Shown: piece after piece, positions 1 to 8,415 of the stretch
Position numbering within the stretch: the first letter of the stretch is position 1
Layout of the letters: every line of letters starts with the position of its first letter
Source of the DNA: Georgenia_B sunbinii
GTDB lineage: Bacteria > Actinomycetota > Actinomycetes > Actinomycetales > Actinomycetaceae
Assembly (NCBI RefSeq): GCF_036421855.1
Contig: NZ_JAZGOK010000018.1
Strand: one strand, 5' to 3'
Length of the DNA stretch: 31,361 nucleotides
Notes under the pieces: model-generated
What the model was told of the DNA's origin: nothing
Seen by the model: the letters and a program-made list of their open reading frames with translations, nothing else
The model's database searches: none
Position numbers and translations under genes: made by a program

Positions 1-942
1 ACGCCAGTAGCGTTTCTGGCGCGCGGAAGGTTCTGGGTAAACAATCATGCACACGTTGTTACCGGCACTGCTGAATCCGATACTAGGTTTCTCTCGCACC
101 TTCTCTCGATCACCGACCTGTCCGGATACCTTACTGGCTCCACGCAGCCGAAATTGAGTAGGCGAGCCCTGGATAGTATCCAGTTGGTGATTCCTCCGGT
201 CGACACGCAGCGCGCGATCGCCGAGGTGCTCGGCGCCCTCGACGACAAGATCGCCGCCAACGAGCTTCTGGCCCAACGAGCTGACGAGCTGGCCTCCGCA
301 CTGTTTGCGGACGATGTCCGCGGGGCAACCTTGAGCGGGAAGACCTTCGATGACGTGGCGAGCGTTCGCGGGGGCGGAACGCCGAGCAGCAAGGTGCCCG
401 AGTATTGGGGCGGTGAGATTGCCTGGGCGACGCCAACTGACGTCACCGCACTCCAAGGTCCTTACCTGTTCGACACCGCTCGCAAGATTACCGCCACCGG
501 CCTCGCGAACTGTGCGTCAGACCTTCATCCCGCAGGGTCGATTCTCATGACGTCGCGAGCCACGATTGGAGCATTCGCGATTGCAGGGCGACCCACCGCT
601 GTAAACCAGGGATTCATTGTAGTTTTCCCTGATCGCGACACCCCCGGCATGTGGTTGTTTCACGAAATGCGCAGCCGGATCACGGAGTTCACGTCCATGG
701 CGAACGGTGCCACCTTCCTCGAGCTCAGTCGTGGCAACTTCAAGAGATTTCGAGTCCGTCTGGCAGAGCAGTCGGCGATGCGAGACTTCGATGAGCGTGC
801 GCGAGCGCTTCACCGACGGGCAGCGTCGGCGCTCCATGAGAACCTCGCCCTCGCCGCCACGCGCGACGCGCTCCTCCCCGGCCTGATGTCCGGCGCGCTC
901 CGCGTGAAGGATGCGGAGCGCGTCGCGGAGTGGATGAGGTGA
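1..942 (+). CDS. hsdS: Type I restriction-modification specificity subunit HsdS, 5'-truncated by the window edge
   Basis: The frame is open from base 1, so this is the 3' part of a longer gene; the TTG at 154 is internal, not the start. HsdS sets DNA target recognition for the HsdM2S methylase and the HsdR2M2S nuclease. Visible in order are the end of the first target-recognition domain (the text around DLSGYLTGSTQPKL is typical), the central conserved helix (PPVDTQRAIAEVLGALDDKI), a second recognition domain (GGTPSSKVPEYWGGEIAWATP through NQGFIVVFP) and the C-terminal conserved helix (RDALLPGLMSGALRV). hsdM should lie just upstream, off the window. Base composition is less GC-rich than the flanking housekeeping genes, which suits a mobile defence locus. 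The family call is firm; the recognition sequence cannot be read from the protein. Confidence 0.93.
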   Translation, partial: TPVAFLARGRFWVNNHAHVVTGTAESDTRFLSHLLSITDLSGYLTGSTQPKLSRRALDSIQLVIPPVDTQRAIAEVLGALDDKIAANELLAQRADELASALFADDVRGATLSGKTFDDVASVRGGGTPSSKVPEYWGGEIAWATPTDVTALQGPYLFDTARKITATGLANCASDLHPAGSILMTSRATIGAFAIAGRPTAVNQGFIVVFPDRDTPGMWLFHEMRSRITEFTSMANGATFLELSRGNFKRFRVRLAEQSAMRDFDERARALHRRAASALHENLALAATRDALLPGLMSGALRVKDAERVAEWMR

Positions 943-987
943 GCACCGGAGCGGCGAGCGGTAGTCCTGACGAGGAGCACTAGTGGC

Positions 988-1048
988 AAGTAGGTACTTA
1001 CCAGTAGACTTACCAACGGGCTTGTCTGCTTGGTAAGCAGAGGGGAAG
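988..1048 (+). promoter_or_regulatory. Candidate operator and leader hairpin upstream of the AlbA_2/ATPase gene
   Basis: The 114-bp gap between hsdS and the next gene contains CTTACCA at 997-1003 and again at 1009-1015 (12 bp apart), and its reverse complement TGGTAAG at 1031-1037. The second and third copies form a perfect 8-bp inverted repeat, CTTACCAA (1009-1016) and TTGGTAAG (1030-1037), with a 13-nt loop. AAGTA-GG-TACTT at 988-999 is a further small dyad. The right arm ends just before the ribosome-binding site AGAGGGGAAG (1039-1048). It could be a protein operator or an mRNA hairpin that gates translation. The function is inferred. Confidence 0.45.
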
Positions 1049-1056
1049 TTCCATCG

Positions 1057-2790
1057 ATGGACGCAAGTGAGCTCGCCGAGATGCTGACGGCGCTGCGGCG
1101 TATCGGCACCGAGTCGGAGTACCTCGAGGCCAAGAGCGGCGTCGGCGGGTTGCCTCGGTCGGTCCGCGAGACGTTGGTCGCCTTCGCGAACACTGACGGT
1201 GGAACGATCGTTCTCGGTGTTGACGAGTCCGCGGGCTTCGCCGTCGTGGAGCCGCCGGAGATCGCGAAGCTCCGGGACGGACTCGTCCAGATGGCTCGCG
1301 ACGACATCACGCCACCGTTGCGGGTCAGCACCGAGATCGTCCTTGTGGAGGGCAAGCGGGTGCTCGTCGCGGTCGTTCCGCGCCTGCCGGCTGATCAGCG
1401 GCCCGGGTACGTCACGTCGCAGGGTATCGCGACCGGTTCTTACCTACGGGCCGGGGACGGTGACCGCCGGATGAGTTCGGCGGAGCTTGCCATCACCTAC
1501 GCATCTCGTACGCAACCGACGTACGATCGGGAAGTCGTTGAAGGCTCCACAGTCGCGGATCTGGACCGGGGTGTGCTGCTCCGGACATTGGAACGTGTGC
1601 GAGCGGGGGCTGCTTCACTGCGTGACGTGGATGAGCGGGTTGCTCTGACGCGCCTCAACATCGTCAGTGGCACACGGGACGACGCCCCGCTGACTGTTGC
1701 GGGACTCCTGACATTCGGCGTTTACCCCCAGCAGTTCTTCCCACAACTGATGGTATCGGTCGTTGTGCACCCTGGCGAAGAATCACCCAGTACGAGATTC
1801 CTGGATAACGTCACCGTCCGCGGGAGCATCCCGCAGATGCTGAGCGAGACGCTTGCCGTCATCCGTCGTAACCTCGCAGCGCGTGCAGTCACGGGTGACT
1901 TCGGACGAGTAGACCGTTTGGACTACCCAATTGAAGCTATTCGAGAGGCAGTTGCCAACGCGCTCCTGCATCGGGATTACAGCCCACATACCCGCGGGAC
2001 GCAGGTGCAGGTCGAGCTCCATCCCGATCGCCTCGTGATACGGAGCCCTGGTGGTCTGTACGGTGGAATCGTCACCGAAGACCTAGGGATCGAAGGGGTT
2101 TCCGCGTCGCGAAACGCTGATCTGGCGAGTTTATTGTCGGATACCTACCTGCCGGCGTCGGACAATCTCGTCGTCGAGAACCGCGCCTCCGGTGTGCCGG
2201 CCATGATCCGGCTGGCCCGGAGCAGCGGACTACCGCGCCCCGTGTTCCGCAGTTCCGTGATGAGTTTCGTTGTCGAGATGCAGAGGTCGCAACTGCTCGG
2301 CCCTGAGACGCGGGCCTGGATCCGGCGCCTCGGCGTCGATCTGCCCACGCCGACCCATGAGATCGCGCTGGCCATGATGCGGAACGGCCCCATCTCGAAT
2401 GCCACGTTGAGGGAGTGGGGAGCGGACCGGATCAGCGCAGGCCAGGTTCTCCGAGATGTGGTCGACGAAGGCCTGGCGATCAGGGAGGGTGGGCGCAGGT
2501 ACGCGCAGTATGTGCTGGACCCGGCAGCGGCGTCCGGTCCGACACGGCCGGGGCACGGCGCCGAAGACCTGTTCTCGGGCTTGCTGGTGGACACGGCGAC
2601 CGCCCTGCGTCGCGCCGGTGATGCGACGGCAGCGGAACTCCGGGTCGCCACGGGGCGGGGACGCGGCACGGTGCAGAACGACCTGAACGCCCTCATTGCC
2701 GACGGGAGCGCCCAAGGCATAGGCGCGCCGCGCAGCCCGAAGCGCCGGTACCGATGGACGGGCGAGGACAACCGGAGGGAGAGATCATGA
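1057..2790 (+). CDS. AlbA_2 domain / HATPase (RecG-C-like) protein embedded in the type I RM locus
   Basis: ATG 1057 is chosen because AGAGGGGAAG lies 8 nt upstream; an in-frame TTG at 1030 has no such site. The 577-aa protein begins with an AlbA_2 (schlafen-AlbA_2, Pfam PF04326) putative nucleic-acid-binding domain, visible as SEYLEAKSGVGGLP, then VRETLVAFANTDGGTIVLGV at about residues 30-60. The middle holds a HATPase_c_4 region (PF13749) with an N-box-like motif, AIREAVANALLHRDY, and VIRSPGGLYGGI. The C-terminal part looks like winged-helix segments (ATAAELRVATGRGRGTVQNDLNALI). Such proteins recur as accessory genes in type I RM loci; a regulatory or accessory defence role is inferred. Its stop overlaps the next small reading frame by ATGA. 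Family assignment is good, function uncertain. Confidence 0.85.
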   Translation: MDASELAEMLTALRRIGTESEYLEAKSGVGGLPRSVRETLVAFANTDGGTIVLGVDESAGFAVVEPPEIAKLRDGLVQMARDDITPPLRVSTEIVLVEGKRVLVAVVPRLPADQRPGYVTSQGIATGSYLRAGDGDRRMSSAELAITYASRTQPTYDREVVEGSTVADLDRGVLLRTLERVRAGAASLRDVDERVALTRLNIVSGTRDDAPLTVAGLLTFGVYPQQFFPQLMVSVVVHPGEESPSTRFLDNVTVRGSIPQMLSETLAVIRRNLAARAVTGDFGRVDRLDYPIEAIREAVANALLHRDYSPHTRGTQVQVELHPDRLVIRSPGGLYGGIVTEDLGIEGVSASRNADLASLLSDTYLPASDNLVVENRASGVPAMIRLARSSGLPRPVFRSSVMSFVVEMQRSQLLGPETRAWIRRLGVDLPTPTHEIALAMMRNGPISNATLREWGADRISAGQVLRDVVDEGLAIREGGRRYAQYVLDPAAASGPTRPGHGAEDLFSGLLVDTATALRRAGDATAAELRVATGRGRGTVQNDLNALIADGSAQGIGAPRSPKRRYRWTGEDNRRERS

Positions 2791-2900
2791 TGGACGCTAC
2801 TCGAACATCCCGCAGTGGCATTCCACTGCCGGGCGGCTACGGACAGCTCATCGAGGAACTCAACCGCATCCAACCTCGGAGGACGGCTGAGTTTCCATGA
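2787..2900 (+). pseudogene. Probable N-terminal remnant of a DUF1016 (YhcG-type PDDEXK) nuclease gene
   Basis: This 37-codon frame starts at an ATG overlapping the preceding stop (ATGA). It encodes SGIPLPGGYGQLIEELNRIQ, which resembles the usual start of DUF1016/YhcG proteins (LP..YG.LL.ELK.RI...R). In intact members the next residues continue into 'AL.VN.EL..LYW.IG', but here the frame ends after RRTAEFP and no continuation is visible in any frame downstream. DUF1016 nucleases are frequent passengers between hsdS and hsdR, so the context supports a deleted gene. The match is short, and a small functional peptide is not excluded. Confidence 0.4.
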
Positions 2901-3111
2901 AGTTTTCCGCTGCCCTTGCACGCAAGGCCCTCGATAAGCCGCCAGCGACCTGCCTGGCCGCTGCAGCTACCGGTCAGCGAAGTTATGCCGCTACCGATCG
3001 TCAGCGAGCAGCCATAAGTTCCGGGCAGGAAACTTATGGTGCACGAATGGCGGGATACAACCATCGGCCCTCGGGTCGCGGCCGAGGTCTCTACTACAGA
3101 TTGATCGAATC
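2901..3111 (+). other. Gap before hsdR, possibly deletion scar plus hsdR promoter
   Basis: No recognisable gene lies here. A 72-codon frame (2897-3115) spans the gap. It overlaps the remnant's stop and the hsdR start by ATGA at both ends, but its sequence is low-complexity and arginine/alanine-rich and matches no family I know. The stretch contains the AT-rich dyad listed separately, so it reads best as a residual intergenic region carrying a regulatory site. Confidence 0.4.
3012..3039 (+). promoter_or_regulatory. AT-rich dyad upstream of hsdR
   Basis: CCATAAGTT (3012-3020) and AACTTATGG (3031-3039) are perfect 9-bp inverted arms around a 10-nt GC-rich centre. A related half-site, AAGTTATG, lies about 35 bp upstream. 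In otherwise GC-rich DNA 75-100 bp before the hsdR start, this is a plausible operator, for a controller protein or the AlbA_2 protein. There is no U-tract, so it is not a standard terminator. Confidence 0.45.
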
Positions 3112-6100
3112 ATGACACCAGCCCCACTCAGCGAGGAGACCTGGGAGCACCTCACCCTCGACGCGCTCGGCGAGCTGTTCTGGCAGCCGCGCCATGGCCC
3201 GACGATCGCACCAGGCTCCGGCGAGCGAGAGTCCTGGGCCGAGCTCCTCATCCCCTCCCGGCTGCGGGAAGCGCTCCACCGGCTCAACCCGCAGGTGCCG
3301 CGTGAGTACCTCGACCAGGCGCTGGCGCTCATCCGCGCGCCCTCCTCGCAGGACGCCATCACCGAGAACCTGCGTATCCACCGGTTCCTCACCGAGGGCT
3401 TCCGCGGCCTGTCCTACATCGACGACGACGGCGATGAGCGCACCCCCACCATCGTGCTCCTCAGCCCTGAGCCCAGCGAGAACGACTGGCTCGCTGTCAA
3501 CCAGGTGACCGTCGTCGACGGCGAGCGGGAGCGACGCTTCGACGTCGTCCTCTACCTCAACGGCATGCCTGTCGCGATCGTCGAGCTCAAGCGGGCCGGT
3601 GCCGCCCACGCCGACGTCGCCGCCGCGCACAGCCAGCTGCAGACCTACCTGCGCGAGTTCCCGCTCGCCTTCCGGTTCGCGGTCGTCGCCGTCGCCTCCG
3701 ACGGGATCACCGCCAAGTACGGCACCCCATTCACCCCGCGCAACCACTTCGCGCCGTGGAACGTCGACGAGGACGGCGCCGTCGTCCCCGTCGAGGACCT
3801 CACCGACGGCGAGACCTCACTTGATCTCCTCCTCAGCGGGCTCTTTGACCAGACCCGCTTCCTTCAGCTGCTGCGCGATTACGTCGCCTTCGACGGCGGC
3901 GAGACACTCACCAAGCGGATCGCCAAGCCGCACCAGTACTTCGCCGTCGCCAAGGCCGTCGGTAGCACGGTGGAAGCGGTGCGCAGCCACGGCAAGGCTG
4001 GGGTGGTGTGGCACACGCAAGGGTCGGGCAAGTCGATGGAGATGGAGCTCTACACCAACCGCGTCATGCGCGAGCCGGCGTTGCGCAACCCGACCGTCGT
4101 CGTCGTCACCGACCGCACCGAGCTCGACGGCCAGCTCTTCCAGACCTTCGAACGCAGCCTGCTGCTGCCCGAGAAGCCGGTCCAGGTGACGCGCCGCGAG
4201 GAGCTGCGCCGCGAGCTCTCGGGACGTGCCAGCGGCGGCATCTACTTCACCACGCTCCAGAAGTTCGGGCGCTCCAAGGCCGAGCGCGACGCTGGCCTCG
4301 GCCATCCGCTGCTGTCCGAGCGGGACAACATCATCGTCGTCGTCGACGAGGCGCACCGGTCCCACTACGACGACCTCGACGGCTACGCGCGCCACTTGCG
4401 CGACGCGCTGCCGCGCGCCACCCTCATCGCCTTCACCGGCACCCCCATCTCCTTCGTCGACCGCAACACCCGTGAGGTGTTCGGCGACTACATCGACGTC
4501 TACGACCTCAGCCGGGCCGTCGCCGACGGCGCCACCGTCCCGGTGTACTTCGAGAGCCGGCTGGTCAAGGTGCAGCTCGCCGACGGGCTGAGCGAGGAGG
4601 ACATCGACACCGCCGCGGACGAGGCAACCGTCGGACTCGACGACGCCGAGCGCGACCGGATCGAGAAGTCCGTCGCCGTCATCAACGCCGTCTACGGCGC
4701 CCCAGCGCGGCTCAAGCTGCTCGCGGCGGACTTCGTCGCCCACTGGGAGGACCGCCGCGCTGCCATGGCCAAGGTCCTCGGCACCGCCGAGCGCCCCAAC
4801 ACGCCGGGCAAGGCGATGATCGTCGGCGCCACCCGCGAGATCTGCGCGCGCCTGTACGAGGAGATCGTCGCGCTGCGGCCCGACTGGCACGCCGATGAGA
4901 TCGACCGCGGCACGATCAAGGTCGTCTACTCCGGCACCGCTTCCGACGGGCCGCCGATCAGCGACCACGTGCGGCGCGACTCGGCGAACGCCGTCGTCAA
5001 GCAGCGGATGCGGGACGCCGACGACACGCTGGAGATCGTCATCGTCAAGGACATGATGCTCACCGGGTTCGACGCGCCGCCGCTGCACACCCTCTACGTC
5101 GACCGGCCACTGCGTGGCGCACTGCTCATGCAGACCCTGGCGCGCGTCAACCGCACCTTCCGGGGGAAGCAGGACGGCCTGCTCGTCGCCTATGCACCGC
5201 TCGTGGAGAACCTCGCCGCGGCGCTCAAGGAGTACTCGAACGAGGACCAGCAGACCAAGCCGGTCGGCCGCGACATCGCGGCAGCGGTCGAGCTGACCCG
5301 CGAGCTCATCGCCCAGCTGCGAGGGCTGCTCACCGGGCACGACTGGCGGGCGGTGGCCGCGAGGCCCGGGCCGCGCGCCTATGTCGCCGCCGTGGGCTCG
5401 ACGGCGAACTTCCTGCGCGACCCGCGCACCCCGGGTAACCAGCCGGTCGAGGGTGAGGAGGCCGTCGGTGCCCGCTACCGGCGGCTCTCGGCCCAGCTCT
5501 CCCGCGCCTGGGCGATCGCCGGCCGCGCCGACGACCTTCAGGAGCTGCGACCCGAGGCGCAGTTCTACGAGGAGGTGCGGGTGTGGATGGCGAAGTTCGA
5601 CGCCGAGGCCCGCCAGGCACGCGGGGAACCCATCCCCGAGGACGTCCAACGGATGCTCAACCAGCTCGTCGCGGGCGCCGTCGTGTCCAGCGAGGTGCTC
5701 GACATCTACGACGCCGCCGGCATCCCGCGACCGTCGCTGCACGATCTCGACGCCCAGTACGTGGCCAAGGCGCAGCAGGCCACCAACCCCCACCTCGCCA
5801 TCGAGGCACTGCGCAAGCTCGTCGAGGAGGAGTCCCGCACCGTGAGCCGCCACAACCTCGTCCGGCAGCGCGCCTTCTCCGAGCGCATCCAGGAGCTGAT
5901 GGTGCGCTACACCAACCAGCAGCTCTCCTCGGCGGAGATCATCGCTGCCCTGGTTGAGGTCGCGAAGGAAGTCGCCGAGGAGGCCGACCGTGGCCGGCAC
6001 TTCGACCCGCCGCTCGACGACGACCAGCTGGCCTTCTACGACGCGGTCGCCACCAACGAGTCAGCGGTGGAGCTGCAGGGCGAAGGCGTGCTGGCCGACA

Positions 6101-6297
6101 TCGCGCGCGAGCTGGTTGCCATCATGCGCCGTGACGTCCGGACGGACTGGACGGTGCGCGACGACGTCAAGGCCAAGCTCCGGTCCTCGATCAAGCGGCT
6201 GCTCGTCAAGCACGACTACCCGCCGGACAAGCAGCCGGGCGCGATCCGACTCGTCATGGAGCAGATGGAGGCCATGGCGCCACGGATGGCGGCGTAG
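3112..6297 (+). CDS. hsdR: Type I restriction endonuclease subunit R (HsdR)
   Basis: The 1061-aa motor and nuclease subunit translocates DNA with ATP and cleaves unmethylated DNA when bound to HsdM/HsdS. The N-terminal HSDR_N nuclease shows the PD-(D/E)xK signature, D144 in FDVVLYLNG and E158-L-K160 in IVELKRAG. The superfamily 2 helicase has Walker A HTQGSGKS (about 301-308), DEAH at 412-415, FTGTPISF, and motif VI region MQTLARVNRTFRGK. The GFDAPPLHTLYVDRPL segment is typical of the family, and the C-terminal several hundred residues fit DUF3387. All catalytic motifs are intact and the length is normal. The start is the ATG in ATGA with no strong Shine-Dalgarno upstream. It is the last gene of the RM locus; the next gene is unrelated. 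Confidence 0.96.
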   Translation: MTPAPLSEETWEHLTLDALGELFWQPRHGPTIAPGSGERESWAELLIPSRLREALHRLNPQVPREYLDQALALIRAPSSQDAITENLRIHRFLTEGFRGLSYIDDDGDERTPTIVLLSPEPSENDWLAVNQVTVVDGERERRFDVVLYLNGMPVAIVELKRAGAAHADVAAAHSQLQTYLREFPLAFRFAVVAVASDGITAKYGTPFTPRNHFAPWNVDEDGAVVPVEDLTDGETSLDLLLSGLFDQTRFLQLLRDYVAFDGGETLTKRIAKPHQYFAVAKAVGSTVEAVRSHGKAGVVWHTQGSGKSMEMELYTNRVMREPALRNPTVVVVTDRTELDGQLFQTFERSLLLPEKPVQVTRREELRRELSGRASGGIYFTTLQKFGRSKAERDAGLGHPLLSERDNIIVVVDEAHRSHYDDLDGYARHLRDALPRATLIAFTGTPISFVDRNTREVFGDYIDVYDLSRAVADGATVPVYFESRLVKVQLADGLSEEDIDTAADEATVGLDDAERDRIEKSVAVINAVYGAPARLKLLAADFVAHWEDRRAAMAKVLGTAERPNTPGKAMIVGATREICARLYEEIVALRPDWHADEIDRGTIKVVYSGTASDGPPISDHVRRDSANAVVKQRMRDADDTLEIVIVKDMMLTGFDAPPLHTLYVDRPLRGALLMQTLARVNRTFRGKQDGLLVAYAPLVENLAAALKEYSNEDQQTKPVGRDIAAAVELTRELIAQLRGLLTGHDWRAVAARPGPRAYVAAVGSTANFLRDPRTPGNQPVEGEEAVGARYRRLSAQLSRAWAIAGRADDLQELRPEAQFYEEVRVWMAKFDAEARQARGEPIPEDVQRMLNQLVAGAVVSSEVLDIYDAAGIPRPSLHDLDAQYVAKAQQATNPHLAIEALRKLVEEESRTVSRHNLVRQRAFSERIQELMVRYTNQQLSSAEIIAALVEVAKEVAEEADRGRHFDPPLDDDQLAFYDAVATNESAVELQGEGVLADIARELVAIMRRDVRTDWTVRDDVKAKLRSSIKRLLVKHDYPPDKQPGAIRLVMEQMEAMAPRMAA

Positions 6298-6406
6298 TGG
6301 GCAAGGCGAACCGCCTGACGAGTGATCTGGCGACATCCGCGGCGCCGGGCGCCGATAGGCTCCGCTCCAGGCCCGAACCGTGCCACATTCTTCCCCTGGA
6401 GCCCTG

Positions 6407-7393
6407 ATGAGTGAGTTCGCCGTCGCCACGACAGCGCTGCGCAAGACCTACCGCCGGCGCGGCGGCGGCAGCGTCGGGGTGGAGGGTCTGGACCTGCACG
6501 TGCCGATCGGCGGCGTGCACGGCTTCCTCGGGCCGAACGGGTCGGGCAAGACGACGACGATCCGGATGCTGCTCGGCCTCATCCGGCCCGAGTCCGGCAC
6601 CATGCGCATCTTCGAGCACGAGGTGCCGCGCCAGCTGCCGGCGGTCATCGGCCGGGTGGGCGCCATCGTCGAGTCGCCGAAGTTCTTCCCCACCTTCACC
6701 GGCCGACGCAACCTCGAGCTGCTCGCCGGCGCCATCGGTGCACCGGCCGGGAAGGTGGACGAGGTGCTCGAGTCGACGGCGCTGGACGAGCGGGCCGGTG
6801 ACCGCTACAAGTCCTATTCGCTGGGCATGAAGCAGCGGCTGGCGATCGCCGCCACCCTGCTCAAGTCGCCCGACCTGCTGATCTTCGACGAGCCCACCAA
6901 CGGCCTGGACCCGGGCGGCATCCGGGAGATCCGCGAGACCATGCGGCGCCTGGGTGCCGAGGGGCGCACCGTGCTGGTCTCCAGCCACATCCTTGCCGAG
7001 GTCGAGCAGGTGGCCGACACCGTCTCCATCATCGGCCGCGGCCGGCTGCTCGCCGAGGGGCGGGTGGCCGACGTCATCGGCGGCAGCGCCCAGCCGGCGG
7101 CGGTCAACGTCGGGGTCGCCGACCCGGTGGCCGCCGAGCGGATCCTCACCGGGGCCGGGCTGCGGGTCCGCCACGACGGCGGGATGCTGCGGGTGCGTGG
7201 TGCGTCGGACTCGGCCCGGATCACCGAGCTGCTCGCCGTCGCCGGGATCTACGTCAACGAGCTCACCCCCGAGCGGATGGACCTCGAGCGGGTCTTCCTC
7301 GACCTCACCGCCGGCGAGGGCCTCGACCGGCCGGCCGCCGGCCGTCACGGCCGAGATGCCGGTACCGGACCGAAGGACGGTGAGGTCCGATGA
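6407..7393 (+). CDS. ABC transporter ATP-binding protein (drug/peptide exporter type)
   Basis: The 328-aa ATPase energises the membrane permease that follows. Walker A GPNGSGKT is at 42-49, the signature YSLGMKQR at about 139-146, Walker B LLIFDEPTNGLDP around 155-167, and the switch histidine in LVSSHIL. The extended C-terminal region after the ATPase core is common in ABC-2 exporter ATPases of the CcmA/DrrA type. ATG 6407 is preceded by TGGAG with about 5 nt spacing; an in-frame GTG at 6380 lacks a site. The stop overlaps the permease start (ATGA, 7390-7393), so the two are translationally coupled. The substrate is not predictable. Confidence 0.93.
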   Translation: MSEFAVATTALRKTYRRRGGGSVGVEGLDLHVPIGGVHGFLGPNGSGKTTTIRMLLGLIRPESGTMRIFEHEVPRQLPAVIGRVGAIVESPKFFPTFTGRRNLELLAGAIGAPAGKVDEVLESTALDERAGDRYKSYSLGMKQRLAIAATLLKSPDLLIFDEPTNGLDPGGIREIRETMRRLGAEGRTVLVSSHILAEVEQVADTVSIIGRGRLLAEGRVADVIGGSAQPAAVNVGVADPVAAERILTGAGLRVRHDGGMLRVRGASDSARITELLAVAGIYVNELTPERMDLERVFLDLTAGEGLDRPAAGRHGRDAGTGPKDGEVR

Positions 7394-8379
7394 CCCGCCT
7401 GCTGCGCGTAGAGCTGCGCCGACTGGTCTCCCGGCGGCTCGTCGTCCTCACCATGCTCGGCACGCTGGCGGCGTCGTTGCTCCTGCTGTGGGGGGTCTGG
7501 CAGACCTCCCAGCCGATGTCCGGCGAGGAGCTGGAGTACGCCGAGCAGGCCTACCAGGAGCAGCTGGCGCACTGGGAGGAGCACGGCGAGGAGGACATCG
7601 CGCTGTGCCTCGAGGACGAGGCAGCCGAGGCCGAGCGGCTCGGTGAAGCGGTGGACTGGGGCTGCGAGGGGATCACCGCACCGGAGCGGGAGTGGTTCAT
7701 CAACACCGCCCCGCCGCTGCAGGACAGCCTGCCCGGCTACCTCGGCATGCACGCCTACCTCCTGGTGTTCGCGGCGCTGCTCATCGGCGCGACGTTCTCC
7801 GCGGCCGAGCTGAGCACCGGCGCGATGAGCACCTGGCTGAGCTTCGAGCCGCGCCGGCTGCGGGTGTACGCCTCGAAGATGCTGGCGGCGGCCCTGGGCA
7901 TGATCCCGGTGGCGCTGCTCGCCGTCGGCGTCGTCGTCGCGGGCTCGGCGCTTATCGCCGACCACGTCGGGCTGGCGGACGCGATGACCGGCGAGGACTG
8001 GCAGGACACCGCCTGGATGTCGCTGCGGGTGGTCGGCGTGGTGGCGCTGGCGGCTCTCGTGGGCGGCGCGCTCGGCTTCCTGCTGCGCCACACCGCCGCC
8101 ATCCTCGGGCTGGGGGTCGCCTATCTCGTCGGCGAGCAGATCGTCACCGGCCTGGTGCCGGCCACCGCGCCCTGGGTGCTGAGCACCAACGTCAACGGCT
8201 GGGTGCAGCACGGCACCTCCTACTACCTCGAGGAGTGCACCACCGACGCGACCGGCACGATGTGCGAGTACACCGAGCAGGCGCTGTCCTTCGGGCACAG
8301 CGCCGGCTTCCTGCTGGTGCTGACCGCCGTCGTCGTCGTGGTCAGTGCGCTGGTGTTCCGGCGCCGGGACGCAGCCTGA
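7390..8379 (+). CDS. ABC-2 type exporter permease
   Basis: The 329-aa integral membrane protein pairs with the preceding ATPase. One hydrophobic segment lies near the N-terminus (LVVLTMLGTLAASLLLLWGV), followed by an acidic loop of roughly 70 residues rich in Glu with two cysteines (LCLED, WGCEG). A cluster of further membrane segments follows: LLVFAALLIGATF, MLAAALGMIPVALLAVGVVV, VVGVVALAALVGGALGFLL, AILGLGVAYLVGEQIV and the C-terminal FLLVLTAVVVVVSALVF ending in RRRDAA. The large loop between the first and second helices is typical of two-component ABC-2 permeases. A hairpin follows the stop. Confidence 0.88.
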   Translation: MTRLLRVELRRLVSRRLVVLTMLGTLAASLLLLWGVWQTSQPMSGEELEYAEQAYQEQLAHWEEHGEEDIALCLEDEAAEAERLGEAVDWGCEGITAPEREWFINTAPPLQDSLPGYLGMHAYLLVFAALLIGATFSAAELSTGAMSTWLSFEPRRLRVYASKMLAAALGMIPVALLAVGVVVAGSALIADHVGLADAMTGEDWQDTAWMSLRVVGVVALAALVGGALGFLLRHTAAILGLGVAYLVGEQIVTGLVPATAPWVLSTNVNGWVQHGTSYYLEECTTDATGTMCEYTEQALSFGHSAGFLLVLTAVVVVVSALVFRRRDAA

Positions 8380-8390
8380 CCGCGGCAGCG

Positions 8391-8406
8391 CCCGGCACCG
8401 GCCGGG
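8391..8406. terminator. Candidate bidirectional hairpin between convergent genes
   Basis: CCCGGC (8391-8396) and GCCGGG (8401-8406) form a 6-bp GC stem with a 4-nt loop, located between the ends of the permease (+) and the TM2 gene (-). There is no T-tract. Actinobacterial terminators often lack one, so the call rests mainly on position. Confidence 0.4.
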
Positions 8407-8415
8407 TCGGCTCGA

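Noticed and set aside
3817..6000. Long antisense frame of 727 codons opposite hsdR
   Set aside because: It mirrors hsdR codon structure in GC-rich DNA, with Val/Asp/Glu/Gly/Arg-rich composition and no recognisable domain; hsdR itself has all motifs.
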